Positions 1 to 11,700 of a DNA stretch of 64,000 bases are shown piece by piece (the first letter of the stretch is position 1; every line of letters begins with the position of its first letter). The stretch lies in the NCBI RefSeq assembly GCF_964340395.1, contig NC_135566.1, forward strand, positions 14,164,501-14,228,500, given 5' to 3'. The position numbers and the translations under genes were made by a program. Source of the DNA: Glandiceps talaboti (taxonomy: Eukaryota > Hemichordata > Enteropneusta > Spengelidae). The notes under the pieces were generated by a model that saw only the letters and a list, made by a program, of their open reading frames with translations, was not told the DNA's origin and made no database searches.

Positions 1-534
1 TTTTCAAGAATTGAAATAATACCATATTGCTTCTTGTCTCGGTTACCAAGACGGGAGTCTAGGGAAACCACATTCCAACCACTCCATGCTGGAAGTCATA
101 CTGTACATTTCTTCCAAGTCATGAAAAATGGGTTTACGAGGTTTGTTTATTGTAATTATTATATATATCAGTCACTTGAGAAGTGATAATCTGTCACAAA
201 GGTACCTAAATCATTCAGCCGGCAATGTTGGACGTGAAGTATTCCCTGCATGCACTGCTCTAGGAGCTACTTCCTGTACGGGTGATTTGGGATTCAATTT
301 CCCCAGGCTCTTGCTTGTGGAGGTCTTGTAGGCAGAGCTCCCAGCGGCAAGAGTCTAGGAAAACTGAGACTGTTAACTTCGTATAATGGTTTTCATTGGT
401 CAGAAAAGAAGTTGTACAGTTCTGTGTTTATGAAAAATAAAATAGTTTTGATATAATGATGCTATGTCCAGACAGAAGAGTTTAGATATGAGATAATTGT
501 CAATAACTGATAGAAAAATGTCATAACCTGTTGG

Positions 535-800
535 TAATTGTTGATATCACCAATCAGAATGAGTCTATCAGCAAATTGATAAAGCAACCAATCAGGATGA
601 GTCTTTCATCAGTTGTTAAAACAACAGAGGGGGACTGTTAAACAACCAGTCAGGAAGAGTCTATCAGCAATTGTGAAAACAACCAATTAGGATGAGTCTA
701 TCAGCAGTTGTTAGGACAATGCAGACTGTGATTAAACAACCAATCAGGGAGAGCCTATCAACAATTAGTGAGACAACCAATAAGGAAAACCTTCATATCA
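535..800. repeat. Degenerate minisatellite with CCAATCAGGA words
   Basis: Repeated units of roughly 50-60 bases containing ACAACCAATCAGGATGAG and TCTATCAGCAATTGTTA, about five copies with differences. Composed by eye; the exact period was not computed. Confidence 0.7.
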
Positions 801-1037
801 GCTGTGTATATATCGTCATAGTGACAGAGTATTGGAAGACCGACTAGTAGTGTAAATTTATGTATAGTTATTAAAAATGATAATTCATGATTCATAAGAA
901 TAATTCATATAATGTTATGATCCACAGTCTTTCTGTTAGTAAGTAATCAAAAATTTACTTGAATTCCATCGGTAGTGTACTGTGGGGGTTCCACATGAAA
1001 ATTGTGTTGCACTGAGGTATGGAAGTAAGTACACCTG

Positions 1038-1390
1038 CTGACATCAGACCGTGGATGAATGGAACTTGTTATAAACAGGGAAAGTAAACAACTGAGTTGT
1101 ATTAATAACACTTGGCTCAGTATGTTGAAAGTACTTATTTCATCATTTGATAAGAACAGTTTTATGGCCACTTTACATAATAGTTCACACTCACAAACAA
1201 ATTTCCAGTTACCCTGACATTTCATGTACACATAAAGAGGCCATAAAACTGTTCTTATGAAACCATGGTATGTAATACAAGTCTCTGCTGTTCCAGCATG
1301 CTGTGCCAAGTGTTATTAATCCAATTCATTTGTTTACTGTCTCTGTTTGTAACAGGTTCTGTTCGTCTACAGTCTGTGGTTGGCAGTTAC
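1038..1390. mobile_element. Foldback (MITE-like) element, family B
   Basis: The left arm (gacatcagaccgtggatgaa onward) is the inverted complement of the right arm ending acagtctgtggttggcagtt. Inner arms around AAGAACAGTTTTATGGCC are also palindromic. A related arm recurs at 7364-7575 and a partial one at 1590-1800. Confidence 0.75.
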
Positions 1391-1589
1391 AACCTTACCA
1401 TGTTTCCCACCTGTGTAACAAGGCTACCCAAACTGTAGCAATAACAGTTAACAATGTGTTTATCAAGGATAAACATGTAATGAGTTTGTGATGGTTAAAA
1501 AGGGTGTCCTTTCATTTTAAGTGTAGAAAATCATGAACTTAATTTTTCTTAAAGTGTCGTTACAACTGCCACCCATGCTATCGGTAACC

Positions 1590-1800
1590 AACCAAACTTG
1601 TGACAAACAGGGAAAGCAAACAAATGAAATGTATTAACCAGCACTTGGCACAGCATGGTGGAAAGTAGAGAGATGTAGTATATTTCACAGTTTCAATTTA
1701 GCATGTACATGAATTGTCAGAGAATTTGAAATTCGTTTGTGAATGTGAGCTATTAGGTAAAGTGGCCATAAAACTGTTCTCATTGAATGATGAAATGTAC
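1590..1800. mobile_element. Partial, divergent family B foldback
   Basis: Carries ACAAACAGGGAAAGCAAACA, CACTTGGCACAGCATG and GGCCATAAAACTGTTCTCAT, all found in the 1038-1390 element. One arm is degraded. Confidence 0.5.
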
Positions 1801-1933
1801 AACATGCCTCTGTACGTCCAACATATGTGCTAAGTCACCAGTGATGTTAACAATTCATGTAATATTTACCTACTGAGCACGAAGATGTGTATGCAGGAAA
1901 ATTCATTTTTTCATTTCATTCAGTTTTATGTTG

Positions 1934-2252
1934 CTTAAAAGTGACCATATGGATGAGGATTGGGTATTAAAAATATTGGATTATTAATTTATTAAAAAAT
2001 AATTTTATCATGGCTTCATACTTGAAAAATCAACATGAAACAACATTGATAGTCTGTTTGTAACTCAATAGTGCGAAACATAAAAATGTGTAAAAAGTAT
2101 GTACAATAACAAACATTTTACACATTTTATTAATATTTTGCAATTTATTGAGTTACAAACAAGGACTTCACACATGTTGTTTCACCAAAATTGTTCAAGT
2201 AGGAAGCCATGATAAAATTGTTTTCTGAATTAAAATCTATATGGCCATTTTT
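1934..2252. mobile_element. Palindromic MITE, family A, copy 1
   Basis: Near-palindrome starting TTAAAAGTGACCATATGG and ending in the inverse (ATATGGCCATTTTTA). Inner arms carry TCATGGCTTC and TTGAGTTACAAAC with their complements. Other copies are at 6557-6900, 10985-11190 (half) and 53750-53998. Confidence 0.8.
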
Positions 2253-3016
2253 ATAATCTGTATCAAATATGAATAGTGGACTTGTATACAAAATAATCAC
2301 ATGTACTTTTAATGATTTGGAATAAAAGTATTATTATATACTATAAATAATAATATTAATATTGAAGTGTTTCAAGTTATTGAGATGTTATATATTGATA
2401 TATGATAGTACATAATTATGTTAAAATTGGTAGAGAAGATATTTGCAAAATTAATTTGAAAAAATTAGCTATGAGGCCTAACACAAAAAATTGTGTTGTT
2501 CCGATTGCACTCAATTTTAGAATAGGTGGGGTAGGTAGATTTTTTTTTTCATATGTGAGTGTCTAGTTCAGGTAGTTATGTTTTCCGTTGTTTTCCATAT
2601 GGTCTCTGTGTTATTGGTTTCTTCTCATCAGATGTACAGCCATTACAGATTGGAAGAACAGTTGTATATTGTCTTTTTTAGTTGATGTCAGTTTCCGCAT
2701 CCAATATTACTTGCAAGACTTCACGATTTTTTTTTTCGAATACATCAAAAAAAAATTTATGGTTGGCATCAAAACTAGGTGGGCCAGGTAACCGAAACCA
2801 AACATTTTTTTAGGCCTGACGGAAAATGTTGAAAGTGTGCTATCAGATGACAAAAGTCATCACTTCCGTAAACTAAAACTGCAGATCATTGTATAGGGTA
2901 TGTCACCTTTGGACCAAGTTTGAATGATTTTTGGCTGTTCATGTTGGGGATACAGGTGTAAACAGATGGACAGAATTTGTATCATATTTAGGCTTGATAA
3001 GTTGGACACAGTGGAA

Positions 3017-3390
3017 TTAATAATAATAATAATATTGTTGGTTTTTATAGAGCACTTTCCTACTCTGTGCTCAAAGTGCTTTACAATTATTACCCCTGGC
3101 ACGGATCTATAGTGGCACAATGACCCTTTATACTTCTTCAACTCCCTGGGGAGCATACAATCCATTGCAGCCTTTATAAGCACATAGAATTAAAGCATTC
3201 ACATTGCAACCTCTATTCTACCAGGTCCCCAATTATACAGCTGGGTTTACTGAGACACAGTCATCATTCAAATCTTGCCCAAGGACTTTAGTTACTCAGA
3301 AACAAACGGCAGGGATGGGGCTCGAACCTGCAACCTGCAGATTCCAAGCCAGCCACTCTAACCATTCGCCCATCATGACTACTGTACTAG
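3017..3390 (-). mobile_element. tRNA-derived SINE
   Basis: On the minus strand, a tRNA-like head has an A-box-like TGGTTAGAGTGG (3364-3353) and a perfect B box GGTTCGAGCCC (3328-3318). A body follows with CAAAGTGCTTTACA-type words (seen on the plus strand) and the element ends in an (ATT)n tail at about 3036-3017. This is the classic layout of a Pol III SINE with a LINE-like 3' tail. The strand is set by box order and tail. Confidence 0.8.
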
Positions 3391-4927
3391 GGTACAAAAT
3401 AAGAGACACACAGTCGTATGGTGTAGCATAACTATGTTCATTTTATTTCACTTTTTTTTTTCTTTCCATGAATGCAACATAGCGCAGCGTCATATAATAA
3501 AAATAGCTCCATATAATAGATAAAGCTTAACTTGTCCACAAAATAGACAACGCAAAGTAAAACATATGCATTCAATGTTAAATAATAACCCTCCAATATA
3601 CATGGATACACCGACAAGCAGTGTAGAAAACAAATAACAAACAAAAATGTGACACAGCTGATATGCAAATAATATTGACCTTGTTGATAAAAATTGATGT
3701 CAAAGTTCAAAACACATCCGAGATTTCTCCTTATTATAAATCAATTTTTTACAGGCTCAATAAACAAAACTAAGAAACTTTCACTTTTTTTTCTTCCTTT
3801 TTCTTTCCATTTATTCTGAAATCCTAGTAAGGGTTTTTGTAGAGTCGATGCTGCTACGTTCATGGAAGTGAGTTTGTGGTAAATGTTAACATCGACAAAT
3901 CTGGCATTAATCATTCTCTTGATGGGTAAGTATCTTTGTTGAGAAAAACAAAATACTGTGTTTGAAATTACAAAAATTTTGATTCTGGAGAAATTCATAA
4001 CATAGGAAGTGCTTACTAGATAAACATGAAAACAAAATCGCAATTAAAATTTACAAAAAATTTTGAACTTTTTGATGATATGGCAGTCACGATAATGTGG
4101 CCTCCGTCACCAACTTTACAATTCTACCTCATGTAGAAGAAAACATGGAATCTTCTCATGCTGAAGACGTACAGGTGGACTCTTCCACTAGTATTGGTAG
4201 GGTGGTGTAGGTATTTATTTACAAACAGCCAGCAATGACTTCCATGCGGAAGTAGTATGATGCCAGGATTTCACTTTTCTGCTTTGGTTTTTAAAATAAA
4301 CTGGTTACAGATAGCAATCAGAAGTAGATAAGTTATCAGCAGAGAATAAGTAACTGCTGAAAAAAACAGTGAAATCATGAAAATTCATGGTTGTAGTGTC
4401 CTACATACCACCAACTTTTTTAAAACCACCCAAATGAAAGATCAGGTCAGGGCGATATTTTAGTTAACTGGCCTAAATATTTTTCAATTTGAAATTGAAT
4501 ATACTGAATCTACATCGTCTTTATGTAGATTTCACTGAAGGACTGACTATACTGTTTAGAAGAGAGAAGGAAAGAGTCACAAAATCAAATATATAAACAG
4601 TTAAGTGCACTATCTAGTTACGTAATGCTGAGCTGATCAACAGCTTTCATTGCAGAGGCATTAATATGTACAGCCTGTGCTTGGACACTCTCCCTACATA
4701 CAGTATCCAGTTCCTAAACTGTATACAGGATAATATACAATATGCTAGCAAATACACACTCAAAATAACTATAACTTCTTGTATTTTGCGAAATTTTGAT
4801 AATAAGGTGGAATATTTTTTAATAAGTTTACAGTTTTGCGTTTAGGAAGTCGTTATTGGGAATTTTTTTTCTAAGTAATATACAGACAAAATAAAAAAAA
4901 TATTACCTAAGTGGGAGTCAAATTATT

Positions 4928-4933
4928 TTTATT
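4928..4933 (-). terminator. Possible polyadenylation signal AATAAA
   Basis: AATAAA on the minus strand about 590 bases after the stop codon. It is the nearest canonical hexamer I noted, but AT-rich DNA makes chance matches common, and others exist further downstream. Confidence 0.25.
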
Positions 4934-5520
4934 GTTGTGTTATATATTTGGTATTAATTTACGATGTACGTAAATAAAAGTTGATTGTGGGGAGATTTTG
5001 ATTAAAGCGTATGACCAAAATATATGCGTATTACGGTATGTAAAAAAATTTCAGGTATTAAATGACAATCTACCATCGGGAGACTGGTTATGAATTTGTT
5101 AGCACTAGACAACATACAGGGAGATCGGTGTGTCTGTGAGATACATGATTTCCATCGATATGTTTGTCAGGAAAAGTTGTTACTAAAACACCAAACTCTG
5201 TACTTCTACAGATTCAGCACACATATTATAATTGAGAGACAATAATACTAGAAATTAGTAATGTCATAAAAACCAAACCATATTAAGAATTACAATATAT
5301 GGAATTTTTTTTATATAATTGTTTATAAATCATGTGGCAGTGGGGGGTTTGGGTGCTTTCAGCACTGTTGAACCGCGGATGTCATGAAAAACAAGAGAAC
5401 TGTAATGTGGATACTAGGTGGCGCTATACCATTGGCGACATATCTGCATGAATTCTTGAAAAACAGTAGAAATGGTACAGATGGACACTAGGTGGCGCTA
5501 TATCACAGCCAACAGTAGTT

Positions 5521-5731
5521 TCATATGTATTCTTCCACACTAACAGCACTATCTGGTGAATCATTGTTCTTTTTACTCGTTGGTGATGATGGTTCGTCTA
5601 GTTTTGTGTTGATTTTGATATTAAAGTCATCGCTAAATATGCTATCGTTCTTCAGCCGGTCCTTCTCATCATCTGAGCTACCCAGTCGGTTTCTGAGTGA
5701 CGTGGATGTGCTGCTGTCTATATCGCTAAAC
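5521..5731 (-). CDS. MYO18: MYO18 last coding exon with stop
   Basis: Enters with the third base of an Arg codon and encodes [20 protein letters not shown], later [10 protein letters not shown] and the C-terminus SAVSVEEYI, then TGA at 5523-5521. The tail is Ser/Asp-rich and low in complexity. Acceptor tttctgtag is preceded by a good pyrimidine tract. The end SVEEYI is not a classic class I PDZ ligand. Confidence 0.93.
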
Positions 5732-8700
5732 CTACAGAAATACAAATATAACAATAGTAATAATTAAGAATAAAACAACATTCTGTTCATAGAGTGTTCT
5801 AATTTTTGTTCAGTAATTGATGTCTACAACTCCAGGAGGACAGACACGGCTATTTTCCTCATGTATTTACACACAATCTGAGATCTTCTGGACGAGTTCA
5901 AAATGCATACTTGAGGTTAGCACCAGTATGCACAGTCTTCTCTTCATTTTGTTTTGCAACATAAATGCTTTGAGACCAAGAAATGAACATTTGGAGTATG
6001 GTGACCGTTCTGATACATTTTTTGCATAAAATAAAGTGGGTAGGAGTTTGATTTTCATTTCAAGGAGAGCTTACTCAGGAATTACAAGAGGGTTTGGTGG
6101 TACTCTGGTTACTTTATTTTGGGAAAACACAAATTATTAAAAATATAAATAAACTTTAAAGTTCAGATGTAACATAAATATCTTCTTTTAAAGATACACT
6201 AACTGTAAGTGGAGTATAATTTTTTCAATCAGACAACCAACAATATATTCACTGAAAATTGTTCAAAATATCCATAATTAGATATAATTATACAATCATA
6301 ATAAATAAAGGTCAATTTAATCCATAATTAGTACAGTAATGGGTTGAAATTGTGGCTGTGTTGGGGGCGCTGATTTTAGGGTGCAGACTGAAATTCAATA
6401 TCATTGGATTTATTGTACCAATATTATGTGTACAGCTAGACAAATATGTTTACCCACAGGTGATTTAAATACTGTTCAGGGTGTATGATATTGTGAGGAA
6501 GTCACTGTACTGGACAAAAAGTTTCAAAAACCGTATTCCAGTTGCAGCTAGTGCAGTTTTAAAGTGACCATATGGATGAGGATTGGGTATTTATTTTGGA
6601 TTTTTAATTTATAAAATAATTTTATCATGGCTTCCTACTTGAAATATCAATGTGAAACAACATATTCCAAGTCCTTGTTGTAACTCAATAAACATCAATA
6701 AATGTGTAAAATGTTTGTTATTGTACATACAATGACAACATTTTTAGCAAATGTTTTTAGCTTTTTGCACTGTATTGAGTTACAAACGCAGACTTTGTCA
6801 ATGTTGTTTCACATTGATTTTTCAAGTAGGAAGCCATGATAAAATTTATTTATACATTAAAAATCCAAAATAAATACCCAATCCTGTAAATATGACTGCC
6901 ATGCTTAATTACGAATTCTATCATATACGTTGGAGAGAGAGAGAGAGATGTCTATGATTCTACACAATTTGGGAAAATCTTGTGTTACTATGGCAACAGA
7001 ATCTCACCTGCTACTACTAGTATTTGGTAAATGATCAGACTCTGCTTCAGATCCTGATGTAAATGTTCTAGGTTTGCTGTAAGTGAACTTTGGTGTTTCT
7101 ACACTGCTGAAACTATTATCAAGTCCTTCCGGTGACCGTCTCCTGGTATACCTCATAGATGTATCCAATGAACTCATGCTGTCTCCCCTATCTCTGGTCA
7201 GTGAGGATCGTTTGTGTCTTTGTAGCCATGTATCGATGTCCACATCACTGTCAGATCCACTGTGAAAATGACAAACGTTTTTACTTTTTTAGTTATGAAA
7301 TGCAACAAGAAGTTCAACACTAACAGATAAATGATTTTTTTTTCACTGTAATACAACTGCAGACATCAGACTGTGGACGAACGGAACCTGTTACAAATTA
7401 GGAAAGTAAACAACTGAATTGGATTAATAACACTTGACACAGCATGTTGGAACAGCAGAGACTTGTACAGTATTACATTTCATCATTTGATAAGAACAGT
7501 TTTATGGCCACTTTACATAATAGTTCACATTCACAAACAAATTTCCAGATCCCCTGGCATTTCATGCACACATAAATAGTGGGTGCCTCAGACGTAGACG
7601 CATACAATGTTTTTATCAGTTTGTTTATGTCTGTGAAAGTTAGACATATTCTATATGGCAATATGACTAACTTTCACAGACATAAACAAACTGATATCAC
7701 ATCAGAGACACCCAATGTTACTTTGTATCAATATATGTCTGCTTGATAGTGTGATAAGGAGAAGACTTTTCGGCACCTTCAAAGTCAGTTTTAATTGTCC
7801 ACCACTGATAAAACGACATTCTGATCAACTACATTATTCTAGACAACTAGTGCAAGGGTTGTAAATATTTCTTTAAAAAACTGACAAAACTGTAAATGCC
7901 ACCTACCTATCATCTAAGTCACTATCTTCATCTAATTGGTCTTCTAATGCATTCTGTAAATCAGATATCCGTCGGAATGCTAGTTTTAAATCTGATTGCA
8001 GAATTTCTTGCGAGCTCTGGAGATCTTCAACTTGTGTCTCCTGTGGATATACGAACAGAAATGTATTACTGGAAGAAACAAATGATGAAAATACAACTCA
8101 CTGGAAATATGTAGGGCTCGGTTACATTTAAACCTTCAATCTGGTGGTAAAGGGAACTTATTTTGTCAAGTTTCCAAAAGGAAAGAAATATGCCTGCTGA
8201 TTAATCATATAGATGAAATGAACATTTAAAAAGTGAAATATTGATCAATTTGGACCAAGTGTGAATTTTTCAGTTTGTTTATTTGTTTCTAATTTATAGC
8301 TCAAAAGTAACACTAAATCACCATGGTAATAAATATGTTAGTGCAAACACAATGACCAACATTTCAATGGATGTAACAATGTCTAGACTCATCAGATTGT
8401 AAGAGATGCTGTGTCAGTCTGCCCTCACCAGGCTTCTCTAAAGAAGGAGTTGACTGATGTGTGAGGGTGCTATCTCATGGTGTACCTCACAGACTAGCCA
8501 ATGTCCTGCATACATTTGTGAGAAGACGGAAATAACAACCAAGGGACAGATTTCGTTTTGTGTAAGAAATATGAAATGGAATTCCATGAATTGATGTTTT
8601 TATGTTAGTATTTACTTTCATTCACAATACAACAATATATAAATATTATAATTACAACCCTTTAGGTTGGTAGCAATTAATACTGGTCTCCTTAACTTAC

Positions 8701-11700
8701 CAGTTCATGTTTCTTCCTACTGGCATCATCTTCTTTGTGCTGCAGTTCTAAAAATTCTTCCCTGAGATCACGTAATTGTCTTTGTAATTTTCTGTTCATT
8801 TCTTGCGTTTGAAGCTCGCAAGTTTTAAATGAGTCCCTCTCATTGCTGAGTTTTTCATTAGTTTCTTTAAGTCTGGATGTTTGTGACTGCAAATAGAAAG
8901 AAAGATACTTAATTTTCAACTTAAAAAAAAAGAAAAAAAAAGAGAATTGATGGCAGCTCTCTGAAGGTTTTTTTAAAATGATACTCCATATGCTGGCTAT
9001 CTGAAAAACAAAAGATTATATAGTTTGGCCACTTGGAGTGCTGTTCAGAAGCTTTTAGATCTGAAATGAGGGCCCTAATACAGTCAAGTGCAATAAAGCA
9101 ATATTCTGGCTATCTGAAAACAAAAGATTATATAGTTTGGCCACTTGAAGTGCTGTTTAGCTTTTAGATCTGACATTAAAATCTACTAGAGCAATAAAGC
9201 AATACACCATAGTCTGGTTATCTGAAAGACAAAAGATTATGTAGTTTGGCCACTTGGAGTGCCATTCGGAAGCAGCTTTTAGATCTTGTATTTTCCTCAG
9301 CAAGAAAAAAAAATCTGGGTAACAATATCCAATTTTTGGATCCCATCTTACCTCTGTTCTTTGTTTATATGTTAATTCTAAATCTAGTCTGGATTCTAAG
9401 TCTCGTATTTTGCCTTCAAAGCGTATCACTTGGTTTTTATCAACTGTTGTGTCCATGTAATTATTAACTTTAAGATTCAACTCTGCCACCTGCGAGAAAA
9501 AGAAAAAAATAAAGATTGCACTTACATTATTTTGGAAACACGAAAGTTTATAGCAATGTCACTTTGACCAAAAATTTGGTTGATTAATTCTCTGTCCCCA
9601 GAACATTTTGTAAATATTTATTGAGTGACAATTTGTGTTGTTGGAATTTGAGGTCCATAACTCAGGATTTATTGCTCATGTGAAAATATATACACTTTCA
9701 AGCTATGTATTTTCATTGCGAAATTACAATTCATAAAAATGAATTTGTTGAAGTTTCAAATATCAACGCTGCTTTCCTAGACAGAAAACAGCCTGTTATC
9801 CAAGTATTACATGGTCTTGTGACATACACATTTTTTGAAATTTGAATCTAACCCTCCGAAAGATATACTGCCACCTAGTGACAGCCAGTGAAATTTACTT
9901 TGTTTTTAAAAAGAAATTTTGTTCATATCAACCAGTGTTTGCTCTTTACCTGTTCCTGAAGGCTCTGTTTCTCTCCTGTAATCTCTGCTATGGTTGTAAG
10001 ATGGTCATTTATTTGCTGGTGAGTCATCGATGCCTGGAACAACAAAATAAAAGTACTAGTGTAATTAAACTGCTATCACCCACTTGTGTAATCTACTACA
10101 TTGAAGAACAATAGATTTAGTTTGTGTCTATCTCAGTAAACCATGGCTGGATTACCAGTGTTGTATCCAGTCTTGTCAAAACTACTGTAATTTGAAGAAC
10201 AAGTGTTTTGTTATGTCAACTTGTAAAAAAAAGCTCTTAGTGTGCTCATAAGTTCACCACTATCAGGAGAATCATTTTTTTTACCTGATGTACGACAGCC
10301 TTGTGCTTTCTCATCAGTTCACTGAAATCTTCTTCCTCATCATCAAGCTTACTTTGTAAATCAATTTTCTCTCTTGTTAACGCCATCACTTTCTGTTCCG
10401 CCTGTCAAACAAATCACATCAAATGTTACTTTCACAACTACATTTAACCCCAGTACAATTGTATGAAATGTACAAAATGAAAGTTCTTTCTACAATACAT
10501 ATGTTCATACACTAAACTTTCACACTTGACATGACTATATTTATCCACAGGTGATTCAATATCGTTCAGGGTGTATTATATTAGGAGTAAATCATTATAC
10601 CTTACAAAAAATTTCAACAAAAAATTCCAGTTGCGGCCAGTGTGTGCAGCCTTAATGACTTGGATTCTTGTAACTTTGAAAATATGGTTTCTGCCTTTAC
10701 AGGGTTTGTAAGGTACATGTGTGTATGACTTACCTCTGACTTAGATTTGGAGACATACTCTAACTGTTGTTGTAAATCTACCAATTCTTCCTCCATACCT
10801 TTCCTTGATTTGGTGGATGCTTGAGACAAATACTGGGCTTCCTCCAGCTGTAATAAAAGTCAAAACAACGAGTCTGATGAATTTTGACTGGAGATTGCAC
10901 CGAAAAGTTTGGGACCCATTTACAACACAAAAAGATGAATACACTGACCTAATATCAGACTACATCACTAAATTCCAAAAAGATGCAAAAAGTGTAAAAA
11001 GGTAATTTTACGTACAATAACAAACATTTCACATTTTTTAAATGTTTTGTAATTTATTGAGTTACAAAGAAGGTCTTAGTATATGTTATTTCACGTTGTT
11101 TTTTCAAGTAGAAAAACAGAGTAAATTTGTTTTATAAATTAAAATTTCAAAATAAATACACAATTCTTATCCATATGGCCACTTTAACATCTCAGCCATG
11201 TTGTTTTTATAAAACTACCTTACCTCTGCTTGTAGTTGTTTCACTGTAGTCTTACTGACAGCAGATGCTCTCTGTTTATCTAACATGATCTGAGCATCAT
11301 GAAGGAGAGCTTTGGTTTTCTTCAAGTCTTTCCTAAGTCTTTTCTCAGTGTCTTTGTCGCCCTTGGCAACATAGTCTTGTTTCTCTTTCAGTTGTCTCTC
11401 CAGATCCCGTTTCTCCTTCAAGGCAGCTTGTTTTTCCATGTATTCTTCATCTAACTGGTTTTCTAAATTTTTGATCTGTGTGACACAACAAGGAAAGATT
11501 TAATTCTGGTTACCAGAAGTGTTCACATTGGCTATTTTTGTCTTAAACAAATTGTGATGATTTGATTCACCAAGCCGAAAGTTTTGTTCTTGTGAAAAGG
11601 GTTACAGAAATGCATGAAAAAGTGTTTTGTTTTTTTTTAATTTGTTTTTTTAAGAATATAGCTACAATTTTAGAAATGTCATGACAGTAACTTTCACCCT

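Larger units (their letters stand above)
1..5520. other. MYO18 3' untranslated and downstream DNA
   Basis: No credible coding region. The proximal part should be the MYO18 3' UTR. It contains two copies of a CTAGGTGGCGCTAT word (about 5415 and 5491). The rest holds a minisatellite (535-800), two foldback elements (1038-1390 and 1934-2252), another partial foldback (1590-1800) and a SINE (3017-3390). The polyadenylation site is uncertain. Confidence 0.6.
5732..7007 (-). other. Intron between the last two MYO18 exons
   Basis: Contains an exon-like repeat segment (6450-6564), immediately followed by a family A MITE (6557-6900), and a short GA run near 6933. Otherwise plain AT-rich sequence. Confidence 0.8.

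Noticed and set aside
3300-3390. Possible functional tRNA gene
   Set aside because: Good A and B boxes but no acceptor-stem or anticodon-arm pairing that I can build, and the (ATT)n tail and body show it is a SINE head.
10805-11005. Plus-strand 66-codon frame across the exon at 10734-10847
   Set aside because: Antisense shadow of the MYO18 exon and following repeat.
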